A stretch of 64,000 bases of DNA from Rhineura floridana (lineage: Eukaryota; Chordata; Lepidosauria; Squamata; Rhineuridae). The notes beneath the pieces are model-generated. The model did no database searches. It was not told the origin of the DNA and saw only the letters and a list, made by a program, of their open reading frames with translations. Position numbers and translations under genes: made by a program. Of the stretch, positions 29,101 to 40,652 are shown piece after piece. Each line of letters opens with the position of its first letter. Position 1 is the first letter of the stretch. The stretch covers positions 781,501 to 845,500 of the forward strand of contig NC_084480.1 in NCBI RefSeq assembly GCF_030035675.1, in the 5' to 3' direction.

Positions 29101-32100
29101 CCTCTTTCCCCAAAATGTAATCAGAATCTATTTCATCCTCCCCATATGTCTACACCTGCCCCACTTTGAAGCCAGAGTAGCTCGAAACCCCTCTGAATCT
29201 TCGCCTGCCACCCAGAGGGCTCCCCCTCCCTCCCAGACACGTGGCCAAGGCATAATCCTGCAAGCACAACCACCTTCCATCGGCGTCAAGGGAGGAGAAG
29301 TTATAAGCCACAAACACACACACACTGCTCACCCTGTCTCCACATTCCAGGCATAAAGGGCTCCACTGAAAGTGCAAAGGGAAAGTTCGCCAGGCATGTG
29401 GGGGCTGCAAGGGAAATGGTGGCAGGCGTTGGTGGAAGAGAGCTGGGTTGTGAGGACACGGCTAAACAAGTGATAAGTGAGGAGGAGATCCCCCCCCATT
29501 GCAAAGGTGCTTCTTGCAACCCCCCTCCTCCAAAGAAGCCACATAAGGCTAGAGTTGCAGACGTGGAACCTTGCTGTAATTTCACCAAATCAGTTACTGC
29601 AAAATGTGGCCGTTCAAAGTACTGTCTGGCATTTGCTTTTCAAAGTACATAACTCCAGTTTTTTTCAGTCTGCACTGGCTAGCAGCTCATTTCCAGGCAG
29701 CATTCAAAGTCTGGTTGTTACCAATAATGCCCTAAATAGTTTGGGGTCAGGGTATCTCCCACATAAGCCACCTGTCCACTGCATCCCATCAGAGGCCTTG
29801 CTGCCATCAGAAATTTAGTTGGCCAGGATGTAAAAGAGCAGGGCCTTCTCAGTGGTGACATCCAGACTGCTGCAATTCCCTTCCTGGAGCAGCTGAACTG
29901 GCTCCCTCTCCAGTGGCTCTTCTGTGAGTTGTGGATGCTTTTGCATTTTGGCTTCGAGTTTGATCTGCCTCCCCCATCCTTGCTGTATTTTATTTTTATC
30001 CAAAATTTACATCCCAAATAGTGGTCTGAGGGTGACAAGCAACATACAAAACGAGCCATCAAACCACACACACAACCAGCAAAGGGCAGCCAGTAGAGGA
30101 CTATCAATATATGAGAGATTCCCGATGGCTTAAAAGGATTTAAAAGCCTCAGTAGATCCTCAAGTCTGGCACCACACAGGCCTCCCTGGGAGGGCTTTCC
30201 ACACTGGGAAGCGTCTCTCTCCCCTGCTGGCTGCTCCCCACCAATACATGAGGCAGCCACAGAAGAGCCCTGCGTGGTGGGAAGACCAGGACTGGGGGTG
30301 AAGACTGTCCAAGCAAGGCTAACAAATCTGGTCCACAATTTAGCTCTGCTTTGTTCCGTTTGCACTGGGTTTTTAATCTATGGTCATGAGCTGCTCTGTG
30401 GGCCCAAACAAAGTAAAAATTATTTCAAGAGATTTGTCTTTATTGAGTAAGTTTATCCTTGTAAATAAAGATACATTTTGAAAAGGTGGCCAAATTTCAG
30501 TAATTCGCGGAAAGCAACTGATAGAGAAGGGAATCACGTCACTCACCTGCACCCAACAGGTGACCCCCACTTGCGCAATTACAACAGAAAATGACAAGTG
30601 ACTTGTTCAAAATATAAGGCAATATTTGGGAAACGCAGCACCTCCCAGAACTCCACAGCTGCCTAAAGAGCAGTGCACTGCGGACGGAGAAAGGACTGCA
30701 AGGGGGCGAGGGTAGGATTCCACGTTCCTGCCCACAGGCAACCAGCCCCCTTTCCAGAATAAACATCAGTCTCATAGCTTTGGGAAGCTGAGCAGATGGA
30801 TCTGATGTGTTGTGAAGGAGCTCCAAGGTTCCTGGAGACTTATGTGTTAGACCCCAGCACAGCTTCTGTCCACACAACGCCACCTGGGCGTCTTTTATAA
30901 CAAGGCGGAAGAACCAACTTCCCCCTCCCTTCCCCTCAGGCACAGCTCACCTGACTGCGATAGAGGAGCAGGGGGTATCTGTGCGGACAACCTGGAGGGG
31001 GGCAGGGGACGCACCACGCGGCATCCTCCATGCTGCACAGTGATACTCCGAGCGCACCCCAATGAAGTCTGCACGTGGAGGCAGAGCAGAGACTAAATTA
31101 AGTTTGGAAGAAAACCTGGAGGGAGGGGGGGGAAGCAATTTCTGGTGAGCGAATGTCTCACTCACCACTACCGTCCACGTGCGCGACTGCCACTTGCTGG
31201 ACCACACCATTGAGCTCAAACTGAGCAGGGCGGCTGGAGGTTTGAGGCCTGAGGGAGCCGGTGGCGGTGGGCACCAGAGTCACATCCTGGAAGCCTGAAG
31301 AACAGCTAAGGAGGAGCCACAAGGTGATGAGGAAGGAGAAGGCTCAACGGACAGATGTCCTGACCGGGGGGGGGTGCGGGGGAGGCCTCCTGGAAACGTC
31401 ACATGTGAGTTCGGTGGAAGAAAGGCCAGACCCGAATCTGCTACCCCTCCCCCCACCATCGCCCCTCCCCCGCTTGTTGTGACCAACTGATCTTGCCACC
31501 CTTTCTGTCCTGCCAAAGGATACAGAGCTGGTTCATGGCCTCGCCAGCTGGGTACACTAGGCAGCCACTGCCCGTGGGCTCCCTGCTACCCTCTCTGGGC
31601 AGCCATGCCAAAGCCCCCCCCGTTGGGGTCTCATCAAATGAAAAGCGCCTCCACTGCTCGGCCAGGTCATCGTGCACCCACTCAGCGATCAGCTCCAGGG
31701 GCAGCTCAAACAGCCAGTCCCGGCACAGATGGGCAACCCTGCGCAGATGCTGCTTGGCATGGAGACAGGGGCAGCTGCTGGGGCAAGGAGAGCAGGGGAG
31801 GGGGGAGAGAGAGAGAGAGAGAGGGAGAGAAAGAGAGAGAAGAGATCGACTGTAGAAGCCAGCCAGCCTCTGCTGTTGCCCAACACCCACCCATTCCTAC
31901 AGGGAACCCACAAGTGCCAGCTCTGAGAGGCCACTCGTGGGTTAGCTATGGAGGTTTCCTGCACTCAGTGCCGTGGCACCACTGACATTGGTACTGAATG
32001 GCAATACAGGCTCAGCCGCCAAGATCAGGGACACCTGAACATCAGCTGCTAAGGAACAGAAGGAAGGCACGTGGTTCACAGCTCTTCCCCACCCCTCACA

Positions 32101-34086
32101 AGAGGGACACTCACCTCCTGGCACCAATGGCATCAAGGTGTCTGAAAAGGGAGGTCACACGGCAGACGTGGTCCCATTTTTTTCTCTGCAAGGGACGGAA
32201 GCACACAAAGGGTCAGAAGCGGCGAGGCAGGGCAGGGATAGGGCCCTGAAGCGTCCGTCCGTCCATCCTCAGGCAGGCAGACGGGAAAGCGTCTCACTCT
32301 GCTGTGAAGGGCCCTGGAAGGCTTCGGGCCAGTCACTCTCTCGCTCAGCCTACCTTACGGGCTGTTGGGAGGTAATAAATAGCTTGGGAATACACAACAG
32401 AACTCTGTGGTGGTGCTGCTCCTCCTATTGGTAAAGAGTCCGCAAGAGATGCAGGAAATGAAGGGGATCAGCCTGGCCCCAAATCCAATTGGAAAGGGCA
32501 CCGGAAAGATTTGCAGGCAGCCCCCCAGGCCAGCAGGGCCCAGTAACTGGGCATTAACCAAAGAACGGATGAAGCAAGAATCCAAAAAAGCTTCTTGTCC
32601 CGCTCCACCCCTAAAGGAGGCTTCATCCCCCACCCAAGGGTGCCATGTGCCACAGGGGCACTGCAGAGCCCACAACTCTGGAGCAGAGCCTCCGAAAAGC
32701 CCTTGTGAGGTGAGGGCGAGGAAGCAGCTGCCCAGAGCCAGGGCAGAAGAAGAGGGCAACTCACCGGGACTTGTGAATCTCCTAGGTAGAAGTTGTCCTG
32801 GAGCAAGGGGCCCATGGCGCCAAAGGCCACTTGGGGGTAGTCCACAAAGAAGGCGCCTAGCTGCAGGAGCAGTTAATAGTCAGGCTTGATCTTTGCCCAG
32901 AGCCACACCCCACATTCCCTCCAACCCCCCCCACTTTCTGGCCCCACTTGACTACCTGTTCTGTGAAGTCCAGGGCAGCCTGCGCACCAGTGTTGGTCGC
33001 TTCCATGATCCGCTGTATCAGCCCTACGTAAAGAATGTCTTGAGGGGCCACGGATGGCACTCTGCAGCCTGGGGGGGCGGGGGAGAGAAGAGATTCCATC
33101 TGCCGCTGGCACAGTGGGCACCACTTGGGCACAGGCAGGTCCCGAGCCATGAGGTTCAGTGGCTTAACATGCAAAATGGCCCATTTTTTCTCTCTAGCAT
33201 CTCCAGGTAAGGCAAGAAAAGGGTCTCGCCTGAACACCCCCCCAAGCGGCTGCAGCAAGACCCTCCAGAGAAGACACTGCTGAGTGGGGTGGGCCCACGA
33301 GGAGCCTCCAGGGGTATCCTAAAGAGTCTGATTACAGCTAGAACAGGCCAAAGGGGAGGGGGTAGTCGGCATCCTGTCCTCATGGTGGCCAAGTTGATGC
33401 CCGTTCTGGGAAGCGCACAACAGGTCGTTCAGTAGCGCAGAACCCCGCGGCCCCCGCCCCGCTCCGCATCGCCGTCTTCGAGAAAGGCCCCGCTCTGGGT
33501 AGCCCAGCGCTCGCCCTGCCCGCAGAAGGTCCCGGGCTCGACCCCAGCGGCATCTCCTGCTCCGAAAGACCCAACAAGGCGGAAGAAACAGCCTCCTCCG
33601 CTCTCGCTCGCCTGCCCTCCACGCCCCGCGCCCCCGGCCCGACGGGGCTCTCACCGGCGTTGGGCGGCTTCAGGGGCAGCGGGGCAGCCTCGTCGGGCGA
33701 CCAGCTCTCCCGGGCCCTCGCCCTGTGGCGGGGCACGAACCTTGTCGCGGCCTGCAGGGTACAAGGAGAGAGACATCAGGGGGCGGGGGCGGCCCTCCGG
33801 CGCCCCTCTGGGCCGTGGCGGGGGACGAGAGGGAAGACCCGCCCAGTACCAGCACCACCAGCGGCCGAAGCTCCCGCCACTCCGTCTCCCACCACGGGCG
33901 GGGCCGGGGCAGGAGACCTGCCGGGGACCCTCCAGCCCTCACCTGCCCCGCCGGCACCTCGGGATCGGCCCGCACCGGCCCGCACCGGCCCCAGCCTGCC
34001 ACTAGCGAACTGCAGCGGGAGGCTGTGCCGCTTGGGGGCCCGGCGCGGAAGTAGCTGGGGAAGAGGGGGCCCGGAGAGGCCGCCAT
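23180..34086 (-). CDS. TAF1C: TAF1C, RNA polymerase I SL1 subunit
   Basis: TAF1C (TAFI110) joins TBP, TAF1A, TAF1B and TAF1D in SL1, which loads RNA polymerase I at the rDNA promoter in the nucleolus. Fourteen exons join in frame: 34086-33943, 33751-33655, 33068-32956, 32860-32765, 32185-32115, 31777-31524, 31294-31166, 31068-30951, 29404-29333, 28538-28403, 28166-28038, 27311-27134, 26122-25985 and 24267-23180. This gives 920 aa; human has 869. Landmarks matching the human protein are DFTEQ (residue about 114), GGALAWLP (about 220), LVYPAGEA (about 245), [11 protein letters not shown] (about 305), [15 protein letters not shown] (about 390) and [14 protein letters not shown] (about 460), a WD-like propeller region. 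The Ser/Pro-rich C-terminus ends KRSRMGF, as in human (KKPRMGF). The start codon sits in a CpG island. No break was found. Confidence 0.96.
24410..24905 (-). mobile_element. CR1 fragment split by a SINE
   Basis: The minus strand shows the CR1 C-terminal RT region, with [15 protein letters not shown] on one side of the insertion and [20 protein letters not shown] on the other. It is interrupted by the SINE at 24570-24783. It lies in TAF1C intron 13. Confidence 0.75.
24570..24783 (+). mobile_element. tRNA-derived SINE with Bov-B-like tail
   Basis: The head is tRNA-like: TGTAGTGGTTAGAGTGTTGG (A box) and GGGTTCGAATCCCCAC (B box). The 3' end, GGGTCGCCATAAGTCAGGAT followed by CGACTTGAAGGCA, resembles the Bov-B LINE tail used by Sauria-type SINEs. 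It is flanked by an 8-bp duplication TGATCATC (24562-24569 and 24784-24791) within a CR1 copy. Confidence 0.85.
24906..25160 (-). mobile_element. L3-type LINE 3' tail
   Basis: The minus strand holds the L3-type tail (CTGCTGGATCAGGCCAAAGG on the plus strand) and the region just past the RT stop (TTCTTTTAAAGCCATC). It is directly joined to the CR1 fragment, in TAF1C intron 13. Confidence 0.65.
26225..27060 (-). mobile_element. L3-type LINE 3' region in TAF1C intron 12
   Basis: The minus strand reads [20 protein letters not shown] near 27040-26980, then [23 protein letters not shown], followed by degraded RT end and the L3-type tail near 26240-26290. It fills most of the intron between exons 12 and 13 and ends about 75 bp from the exon 12 donor. 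Confidence 0.75.
29640..30140 (+). mobile_element. Old L2-like LINE remnant
   Basis: Plus-strand pieces such as [14 protein letters not shown] resemble the RT C-terminal end of L2-like copies, followed by a tail with TTTATTTTTATCC. It is weak and degraded, in TAF1C intron 8. Confidence 0.4.
31778..31850 (-). promoter_or_regulatory. TAF1C: Microsatellite acting as polypyrimidine tract
   Basis: A GA run on the plus strand (about 31803-31846) reads as a long CT tract on the minus strand, immediately before the acceptor of TAF1C exon 6 (ends CCTTGCCCCAG at 31778). It likely serves as the polypyrimidine tract of that splice site. Confidence 0.55.
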
Positions 34087-34300
34087 GGCGGATCCTGCGC
34101 GGACGCCGCCCTCGCCGGGATCGAACTCACGGCCTCGGCAGCCAAGCCCAGGCGCCCTCGGAAGCTACGCGAAGGCCGCGCCGGAGGAGGAGGAGGCGGC
34201 GGTTAGAGTGGAAGAATGGAGGCCGCGAGGGCCCCCAAGCGTCTGGATGACTCCGCTGCAGAAATCATCGCCAAGGTGGCTGCGGCCGTTCCGAGACATT
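33400..34300. promoter_or_regulatory. TAF1C: TAF1C CpG-island promoter, possibly bidirectional
   Basis: The block is CpG-dense and covers TAF1C exons 1 and 2. The TAF1C ATG (34086-34084) lies in a CGCCATGGCG palindrome, so a plus-strand ATG in good context starts at 34085. Both strands keep open frames outward. Confidence 0.6.
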
Positions 34301-34308
34301 TAGAATAG
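34216..34308 (+). other. Candidate divergent first exon
   Basis: A small plus-strand frame starts MEAARAPKRLDDSAAEII and continues AKVAAAV before a stop at about 34308. It looks protein-like rather than low-complexity, and an AAG/GTGGCT donor-like site lies near 34276. No downstream host exon was found before FAM221B, and repeats start near 34300. It may be a lost or noncoding divergent transcript. Confidence 0.2.
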
Positions 34309-34910
34309 TAGAGTTGGCAGAGGCCCATAAGGCCATCAAGTCCAACCCCAGCTCAATGCAGGAATCCAAATCAAAGCATTCCCGACAGGTGGCTGTCCAA
34401 CAATTTACTGTTGTTGTTATTGTGATGTCCCTGTATTTTAATACCTGTAAATATGGTAAGTGCGGGTTTATTAAGCGATATATGGTAAGTGACATGGGCT
34501 AGAATGCTGGAGAATGTTGGATGATTATTGGCTGAGTGTTTGAATGGCTGAAGGTGTAAATGAGAGGATGATAGTTGAGTTGGGGGGGGAGTTGTTGAGA
34601 GGAGTGATTGGCAGAGTTATGAGGGAGGTTTGGATTGTATTTGGCTGATATTTAGGCAAATTATGTATGACCAGAAACATAAAGAGTGACACTGTATGAA
34701 ACCATACGCTTGTTAAATCTACCTTACATAATCTTGTTATTTCCTGGTGTTTATAAATAAATATTTTATTGGTTTACCAAAAGCCTGATCCTTGGCTGGG
34801 GTTGATACAGACCAGAAGGGTGGGCAGGGTAATACCAAAGGCAGAGAAACAGTATCAAATGGTGGGAGTGGTGAAGAGAGAGAGATTGTAACATCGTCAA
34901 GCATCTAGAG
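34309..34910. other. Repeat-derived spacer
   Basis: A short piece at 34310-34390 resembles the CR1 3' region in reverse (GTTGGCAGAGGCCCATAAGG). The following AT-rich stretch holds AATAAATA near 34760 and is unclassified; an old LTR is possible. Confidence 0.35.
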
Positions 34911-35412
34911 CAGTGGTTCCCAACCTTTATGAGCCTGGGACCCCCTTTATAAGCTGGAAAAAAATTGTGGCTGCCAGGAAGGAAGGGGGAAAGCAGCCTT
35001 TCTTTGCAGGCTTGCTTCTTTTTGCTTCACAAGAAGCCATCTCCTCTCATTCTAAGTAAGGGTGTTGCCAGTAGTGGCAGTGCAAGGAGACGGGAATCAG
35101 TGATAGTAATCCCCTCTTCTTCCTGGTAGCCCCACCCTCAGCCTCCTTTGGCATCTGCCATGTATTTTATAGGCAGATGCCTGCCCTTAGTGCACCTGAA
35201 AGACACTCTGGTGCTTCAGAAAAGGCCTCCCCTCTTGTTTGGAGCAAGGGGGAGGTGTCATCTGCAGCAGCAGTGGCAAGCAGACAGTGTAGAGGGAGTG
35301 AAGACTTTTTTAAAAAAATTAATAAATAATTCATTTCTTTACTGTTTGAGGCCCCTTCTGGATTACTTCGCAGCCCCCCTGGGGATCCCGGCCCCCAGGT
35401 TGGGAACCACTG
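34911..35412. mobile_element. hAT-like non-autonomous DNA transposon
   Basis: Terminal inverted repeats are CAGTGGTTCCCAACCT at 34911 and AGGTTGGGAACCACTG ending at 35412. The flanks ATCTAGAG (34903-34910) and ATATAGAG (35413-35420) match at 7 of 8 bases, as expected for the 8-bp target duplication of hAT elements. At 502 bp with no transposase frame it is a MITE-type deletion derivative. The termini resemble the Charlie group. Confidence 0.85.
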
Positions 35413-35779
35413 ATATAGAGCAACCCGGGGCTGTACACTTTATAGACAAAGTACAGGGGGGTTGTGGACAGCAAGGGCACTCAGACACATAGTAACAAGA
35501 AGCCAGAAGGAGACTAAAGGCGAAGTCTCAGGCAGTATTGTTTACAGGAAGTGGCTGGTAGTACTGCCTAGCAGTGGGGTCTTGCGAGATCTGTGCTAGA
35601 GCATGTGAGAGAACAAATAAAAACCGAGATCCTGACAGGTGGTGGCCCTGTTGAGAGTATGACAGGTAAAGCCAGCTGGTGGGATCATCACAGTTGTGTT
35701 TTGCCCAGTGCAGACATTATAGCCTGGATACCAAGCCAGCTTTTTTCTCACTCCCCATCCTGCTTTGCCTGGTGAAGAG
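35413..35779. other. No gene seen
   Basis: The stretch contains AATAAAAACCG near 35616 and may be the rest of the unclassified repeat in which the hAT-like element sits. No coding evidence. Confidence 0.35.
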
Positions 35780-37170
35780 TTCTGGGATTCAGAAGCTTGC
35801 TGATTGTATTATCTGGATCCATTTCAATCAGGCTTTAGGCCTGGACATGGGACTGAAACGGCCTTGGTCGCCTTGGTGGATGATATGCGGAAGGCGTTGG
35901 ATAGGGGTGAATGCACCTTCCTTGTCCTCCTGGATCTCTCTGCAGCTTTTGATACTGTTGACCATGGTATCCTTCTGGACCGCCTGAAGAGATTAGGCAT
36001 AGGGGGCACTGTATTGCAGTGGTTCCATTCCTTCCTCTCTGGTAGGTACCAGAGAGTGGCATTGGGGAATGAGGTTTCGGATCCTTGGCCTCTCACTTGT
36101 GGGGTGCCACAGGGCTCCATCCTCTCCCCGATGCTGTTCAGCATCTATATAAAGCCGCTGGTGCCTATCATCAGAAGATTTGAGCTGCAGTGTCACCAGT
36201 ATGCTAATGACACACAGCTCTATCTCTCATTCAAATCTTCACCAAGGTTGGCTGTAGAAACCCTATCCCAGTGCCTGGAGTTGGTGGGTGGCTAGATGGG
36301 AAGGAATAAGCTGAAGCTGAACCCTGACAAAACCGATGTACTGTTTGTGGGAGACAAGGAAGGGTTGGGGGATGTTGACCTGGTGCTCAATGGGGTACAA
36401 TTGCCCCTGAAAGACCAGGTCCGCAGCCTGGGGGTCATTCTCAACTCCCAGCTGTCCATGGAGGCTCAGGTGTCGGCTGTGAGCCGGGCAGCGCTGTATC
36501 AACTCCATCTGATACGGAGGCTGTGCCCCTACCTTCCCAATCATCTGCTCCCATTGGTGGTACATGCCCTGGTGTCCTCTCGCCTAGACTACTGTAATGT
36601 GCTGTACATGGGGTTACCCTTGAAAAGGGTCTGGAAGCGGCAACTGGTACAGAATGCAGCGGCTCGCCTGATTAAAGGCAGCCGCCGGTGAGATCACATC
36701 ACTCTAGTGCTGAAGGAGTTGCACTGGTTACCGGTTGTTTTCTGGGCCCAATTCAAGGTGTTGGTTCTGTCCTTTAAAACTCTATACAGTTTCGGCCCAG
36801 TCTATCTGAAGGAGCGCCTCCAACATCATCAGGGATGCCACTCAACAAGATCAGCCTCAAAAGGCCTTCTCTCTATCCCATCAGTTAAAACAGCTAGACT
36901 GGTGAGAACTAGGAAGAGGGCTTTTTCAATTGTGGCCCCCACTTTGTGGAATTCCCTCCCAAATGATCTCCGCCATGCTCCCTCTATGATGAGCTTCCAC
37001 CGGGCCTTGAAGACCTGGCTCTTCAGGCAGGCTTTTGGGGTGGGCTAGGTTTTATTATTATTGTTGAGATTTTTAATGTTTTAATGTATTTCTGTGTTTT
37101 TATTTTGTACGCCGCCCAGAGTGGCTAGACAGTCAGCCAGATGGGCAACTAATACATTTAATTAATAAAT
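35780..37170 (+). mobile_element. L2-like LINE, reverse transcriptase and tail
   Basis: The plus strand encodes FQSGFRPGHGTETALVALVD, LLDLSAAFDTVDHGILLDRL, CGVPQGSILSPMLFSIYIKP, YANDTQLYLSF (DD box altered to ND), KLNPDKTDVLF, SRLDYCNVLYMGLPLKRVW and TLWNSLPNDLRHAPSM. The frame is broken near 36294 and by a stop near 36690. The tail holds GTACGCCGCCCAGAGTGG and ends in AATAAATAAATAAA. The endonuclease is absent. Confidence 0.88.
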
Positions 37171-37230
37171 AAATAAAAATTATATTGTGGCATTATTGTT
37201 GGTCGTAGTAAAGGATCTTTTCCCCCAGAA

Positions 37231-40075
37231 TCATAGAATCATAGAGTTGGAAGGGGCCTTGTAGGCCATCGAGTCCAACCCCCTGCTCACAGCAGGAAAT
37301 CCACAGCTAGAGCATCTCACGCAGATAGCTGTCCAGCCTCTGCTTGAAGACATCCAGCGAAGGGGATCCCACCACCTCCCTAGGCAGTCGGTTCCATTGC
37401 CGAACTGCCCTTACTGTCAAGAAGTTCCTTCTAATGTCCAATCTGAATCTACGCTCCTGCAACTTAAAACCATTAGACCTAGTCCTACCCTCTGGGGCAG
37501 CAGAGAACAAATCTGTACCCTCCTCTATGTGACAGCCCTTCAGGTACTTAAAGAGTGCAATCATGTCACCCCTCAGCCTTCTCTTCACCAGACTGAACAT
37601 GCCAAGTTCCTTCAACCTTTCCTCATAAGACTTGTTCTCCATACCGGCTATCATCCTCGTCGCCCTCTTCTGAACCCGCTCTAACTTGTCTATATCTTTC
37701 TTAAAAAGAGGCACCCAGAACTGAACGCAGTATTCCAGATGAGGCCTGACTAATGCAGAATATAGTGGGACTATTACTTCCCTCGACCTGGAAACTATAG
37801 CTCTGTTTATGCAGCCCAAAACTGTGTGTGCCTGTTTTGCCGCAGCATCACACTGCTGGGTCATGTTCAACTTGCAATCCACTACAATTCCAAGGTCCTT
37901 CTCACATGCACTACTGCTAAGCCGGGTATTTCCCATCCTGTACCCATGCATTTTGTTTTTGTGGCCTAAATGCAGAATCTTGCATTTGTCTTTACTGAAT
38001 TTCATTTTATTAATTTCAGCCCAATTTTCTAGTCTATCCAGGTCCCTTTGGATTTTATTCCTGTCTTCCATTGTGTTAGCTATCCCTCCCAGTTTCGTAT
38101 CATCCACAAACTTCATAAGGCTTCCCTCCACCCCGTCATCTAAGTCATTGATAAAAATGTTGAAGAGTATCGGCCCCAGGACAGAACCCTGTGGCACTCC
38201 ACTCGAAACCTCCTTCCAGTTTGAAGCAGAGCCACCGACGACCACTCTTTGAGTACGGTTTTCCAACCAGTTGTGAATCCACCTGACAGTATTTCCATGT
38301 AGTCCGCATTTGACCAGTTTGCTAATCAAAAGGTCGTGGGGGACTTTGTCAAACGCTTTGCTGAAATCTAGATAGATGACATCTACAGCATTTCCACCAT
38401 CTACTAGGCTAGTGACCCGATCAAAAAAAGAGATGAGATTAGTTTGACAGGATTTTTTCTTGACAAACCCATGCTGGCTCCTACTAATCACAGCATTGTC
38501 ATCTAGATAGTTGCCAATGGACTCTTTTATTATCCGTTTTGATATCTTTCCCGGTATTGAAGTCAGACTGACCGGCCTGTAATTCCCCAGATCTTCTTTT
38601 TTACCCTTTTTAAAGAGCGGGATGACGTTTGCCCGTCTCCAATCCTCCGGCACCTCTCCAGTTCTCCAGGATTTCTCAAAGATGATGGCAAGAGGTTCCG
38701 AGAGTACATCCGCAAGTTCCTTCAATACTCTGGGATGCAGTTCAGCAGGCCCTGGAGATTTGAACTCATTTAGGTTAACTAGGTATTTCCTGACTATCTC
38801 CTTATCAATCTCGAACTGCAATCCCGACTCCTTACTGAGATTGCTACCGATGCAAGGTTGCACACTGTTCCCTTTTTGGGAGAAAACAGAGGCAAAATAG
38901 GCGTTGAGCAGTTCTGCCTTTTCCTTGTTATCTGTCAACATTTTGCCATCCTCATTGAGCAGCAGTCCCACCATTTCCTTGGTCTTTCTCTTGCTTCGAA
39001 CATATCTGAAAAACCCCTTTTTGTTGTTCCTCGCTTCCCTCGCCAGCCTCAGCTCATTCTGGGTTGTAGCTTTCCTTACGCTATTCCTGCAAGTACGAGC
39101 CACTTGTCGGTACTCTTCCTTGGTGATGCGTCCTTCCTTCCATTCTTTATACATGCTCTTTTTTACTTTTACCTCCTCCACCAGTCTTCCATGTAGCCAC
39201 ATTGGCTTTTTCCGATGTCTTCCGTTTTTCTTCCTCTTTGGAATTGTTTGCGATTGCGCTTTTTGTAATACGTTCTTCATGAACTCCCACACTTCTTGGG
39301 CTCCTTTTTTCTTTAGTCTATCTAGCCACGGGATCCTACCCATCATTTCCCTGAGCTTGCTAAAATCAGCTTTCCTGAAATCCAAGGTCCATATTTGACT
39401 ATATTCTTCTTTGGCTTTCCCCAGAATCACGAATTCCAGCATTACATGGTCACTTTCCCCCAAGGTACCGACCGCTTTAATTCCCATGACCAATTCGTCC
39501 CTGTTAGTTAAGATCAGGTCCAGGATTGCCGATCCCCTTGTTCCTTCTTCTACTTTTTGAAAGAGGAAATGATCAGCAAGGCCCATCAGGAATTTGTTGG
39601 AGGCTTTGTGCTTCGCAGAGTTTGTCTCCCAGCAGATATCCGAGTAGTTGAAGTCCCCCATCACTACTACTTCTTGCCTGCTTGAGATTTCAGAGATTTG
39701 TTTGAGAAAGGCCTCGTCTACCACCTCTTCTTGGCCAGGGGGTCTGTAGTAGACACCTACTAACTACCATGTCGGTTTTATTTGTTTCTCCATTTATTTT
39801 TACCCAAATGGTCTCTACCGGACCCCTTTGTTCGCTCTCTTGGATTTCCATAGAGGTGTATTTGTCTTTGACGTATAACGCTACTCCCCCTCCTTTTCTG
39901 TTGCTTCTATTCTTTCTGTAGAGTTTATATCCTTGAATGGCTATATTCCAATCACGGGAGTCATCCCACCAAGTCTCTGTTATCCCTATGAAGTCATATT
40001 TGCCTTGATGCACTAAGACTTCAAGCTCCCCTTGCTTGTTTCCCAAGCTCCGCGCGTTGGTATATAGACAGCAGA
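37231..40075 (-). mobile_element. CR1 LINE, nearly complete ORF2
   Basis: An uninterrupted frame of 805 codons (39724-37307) covers the end of the endonuclease (VVVMGDFNYSDICWETN), the thumb region, reverse transcriptase ([45 protein letters not shown]) and the C-terminus to SYLREML. The start of the endonuclease (DFIGITETWWDD) lies just upstream in another frame (40046-39760), so a single frameshift near 39760 separates them. The DD pair is kept, though FADD reads FVDD. The 3' end shows the CR1 ATTCTATG repeat. ORF1 and the promoter are missing, so the copy is 5'-truncated and cannot move by itself. Confidence 0.95.
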
Positions 40076-40269
40076 AGTAAAATAAAAGTAGCAGTTAAAC
40101 CCTTAGCCCTGCCTGGCGTTGTAACCTCCCTCTACCTTCACTCTGTGAAAGGGGCATTTATTTGGCATGCAGAGAACTGGCGATTATTCTTGTTATTATT
40201 GTTTATATTCATTGCTCACCCTTCACCAGTAGAACCCAGGGTGGGTTACAAAATCTAAAATACAATATT

Positions 40270-40505
40270 AATATTAATATGTTTTTAAACCTTTTTTTTA
40301 AAAAACACTGTTTTTAACTTTTGTGAAGATTTCAAAGCTTTTAAAAACATGTTTTTAAAGATATTTTGTTTTAATGTATTTCAAAGTCTGTTTTTATGAT
40401 GTTTTAAAGTGTTTTAGTGCTTTTGTTTGCCGCCCTGGGCTCTTGCTGGGAGAAAGGGCGGGATATAAATCATATAATAAATACATAATAAATAAATAAA
40501 TATTA
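40270..40505 (+). mobile_element. LINE 3' tail
   Basis: The tail TTTGCCGCCCTGGGCTCTTG, then AAGGGCGGGATATAAAT and AATAAATAAATAAAT, is an L2/CR1-type 3' end without coding sequence. It fills the spacer between the two opposed CR1 copies. Confidence 0.6.
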
Positions 40506-40652
40506 AAAATAATTAAAACACATTTCATTCACAGGAATAGGGCGGGTTCTGAAAACTACATCTCAGGAGCTGAAGGCTGGGGTAAAGAGGTGCGTCTTTA
40601 GCATTCACCAAAAACCAGATAGGGAAGGTGCCAGGTGCCCTTCTGTAGGGAT

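Noticed and set aside
37809-39398. Several plus-strand frames of 90-165 codons
   Set aside because: They are shadows of the minus-strand CR1 ORF2; the same shadows appear over the other CR1 copies.
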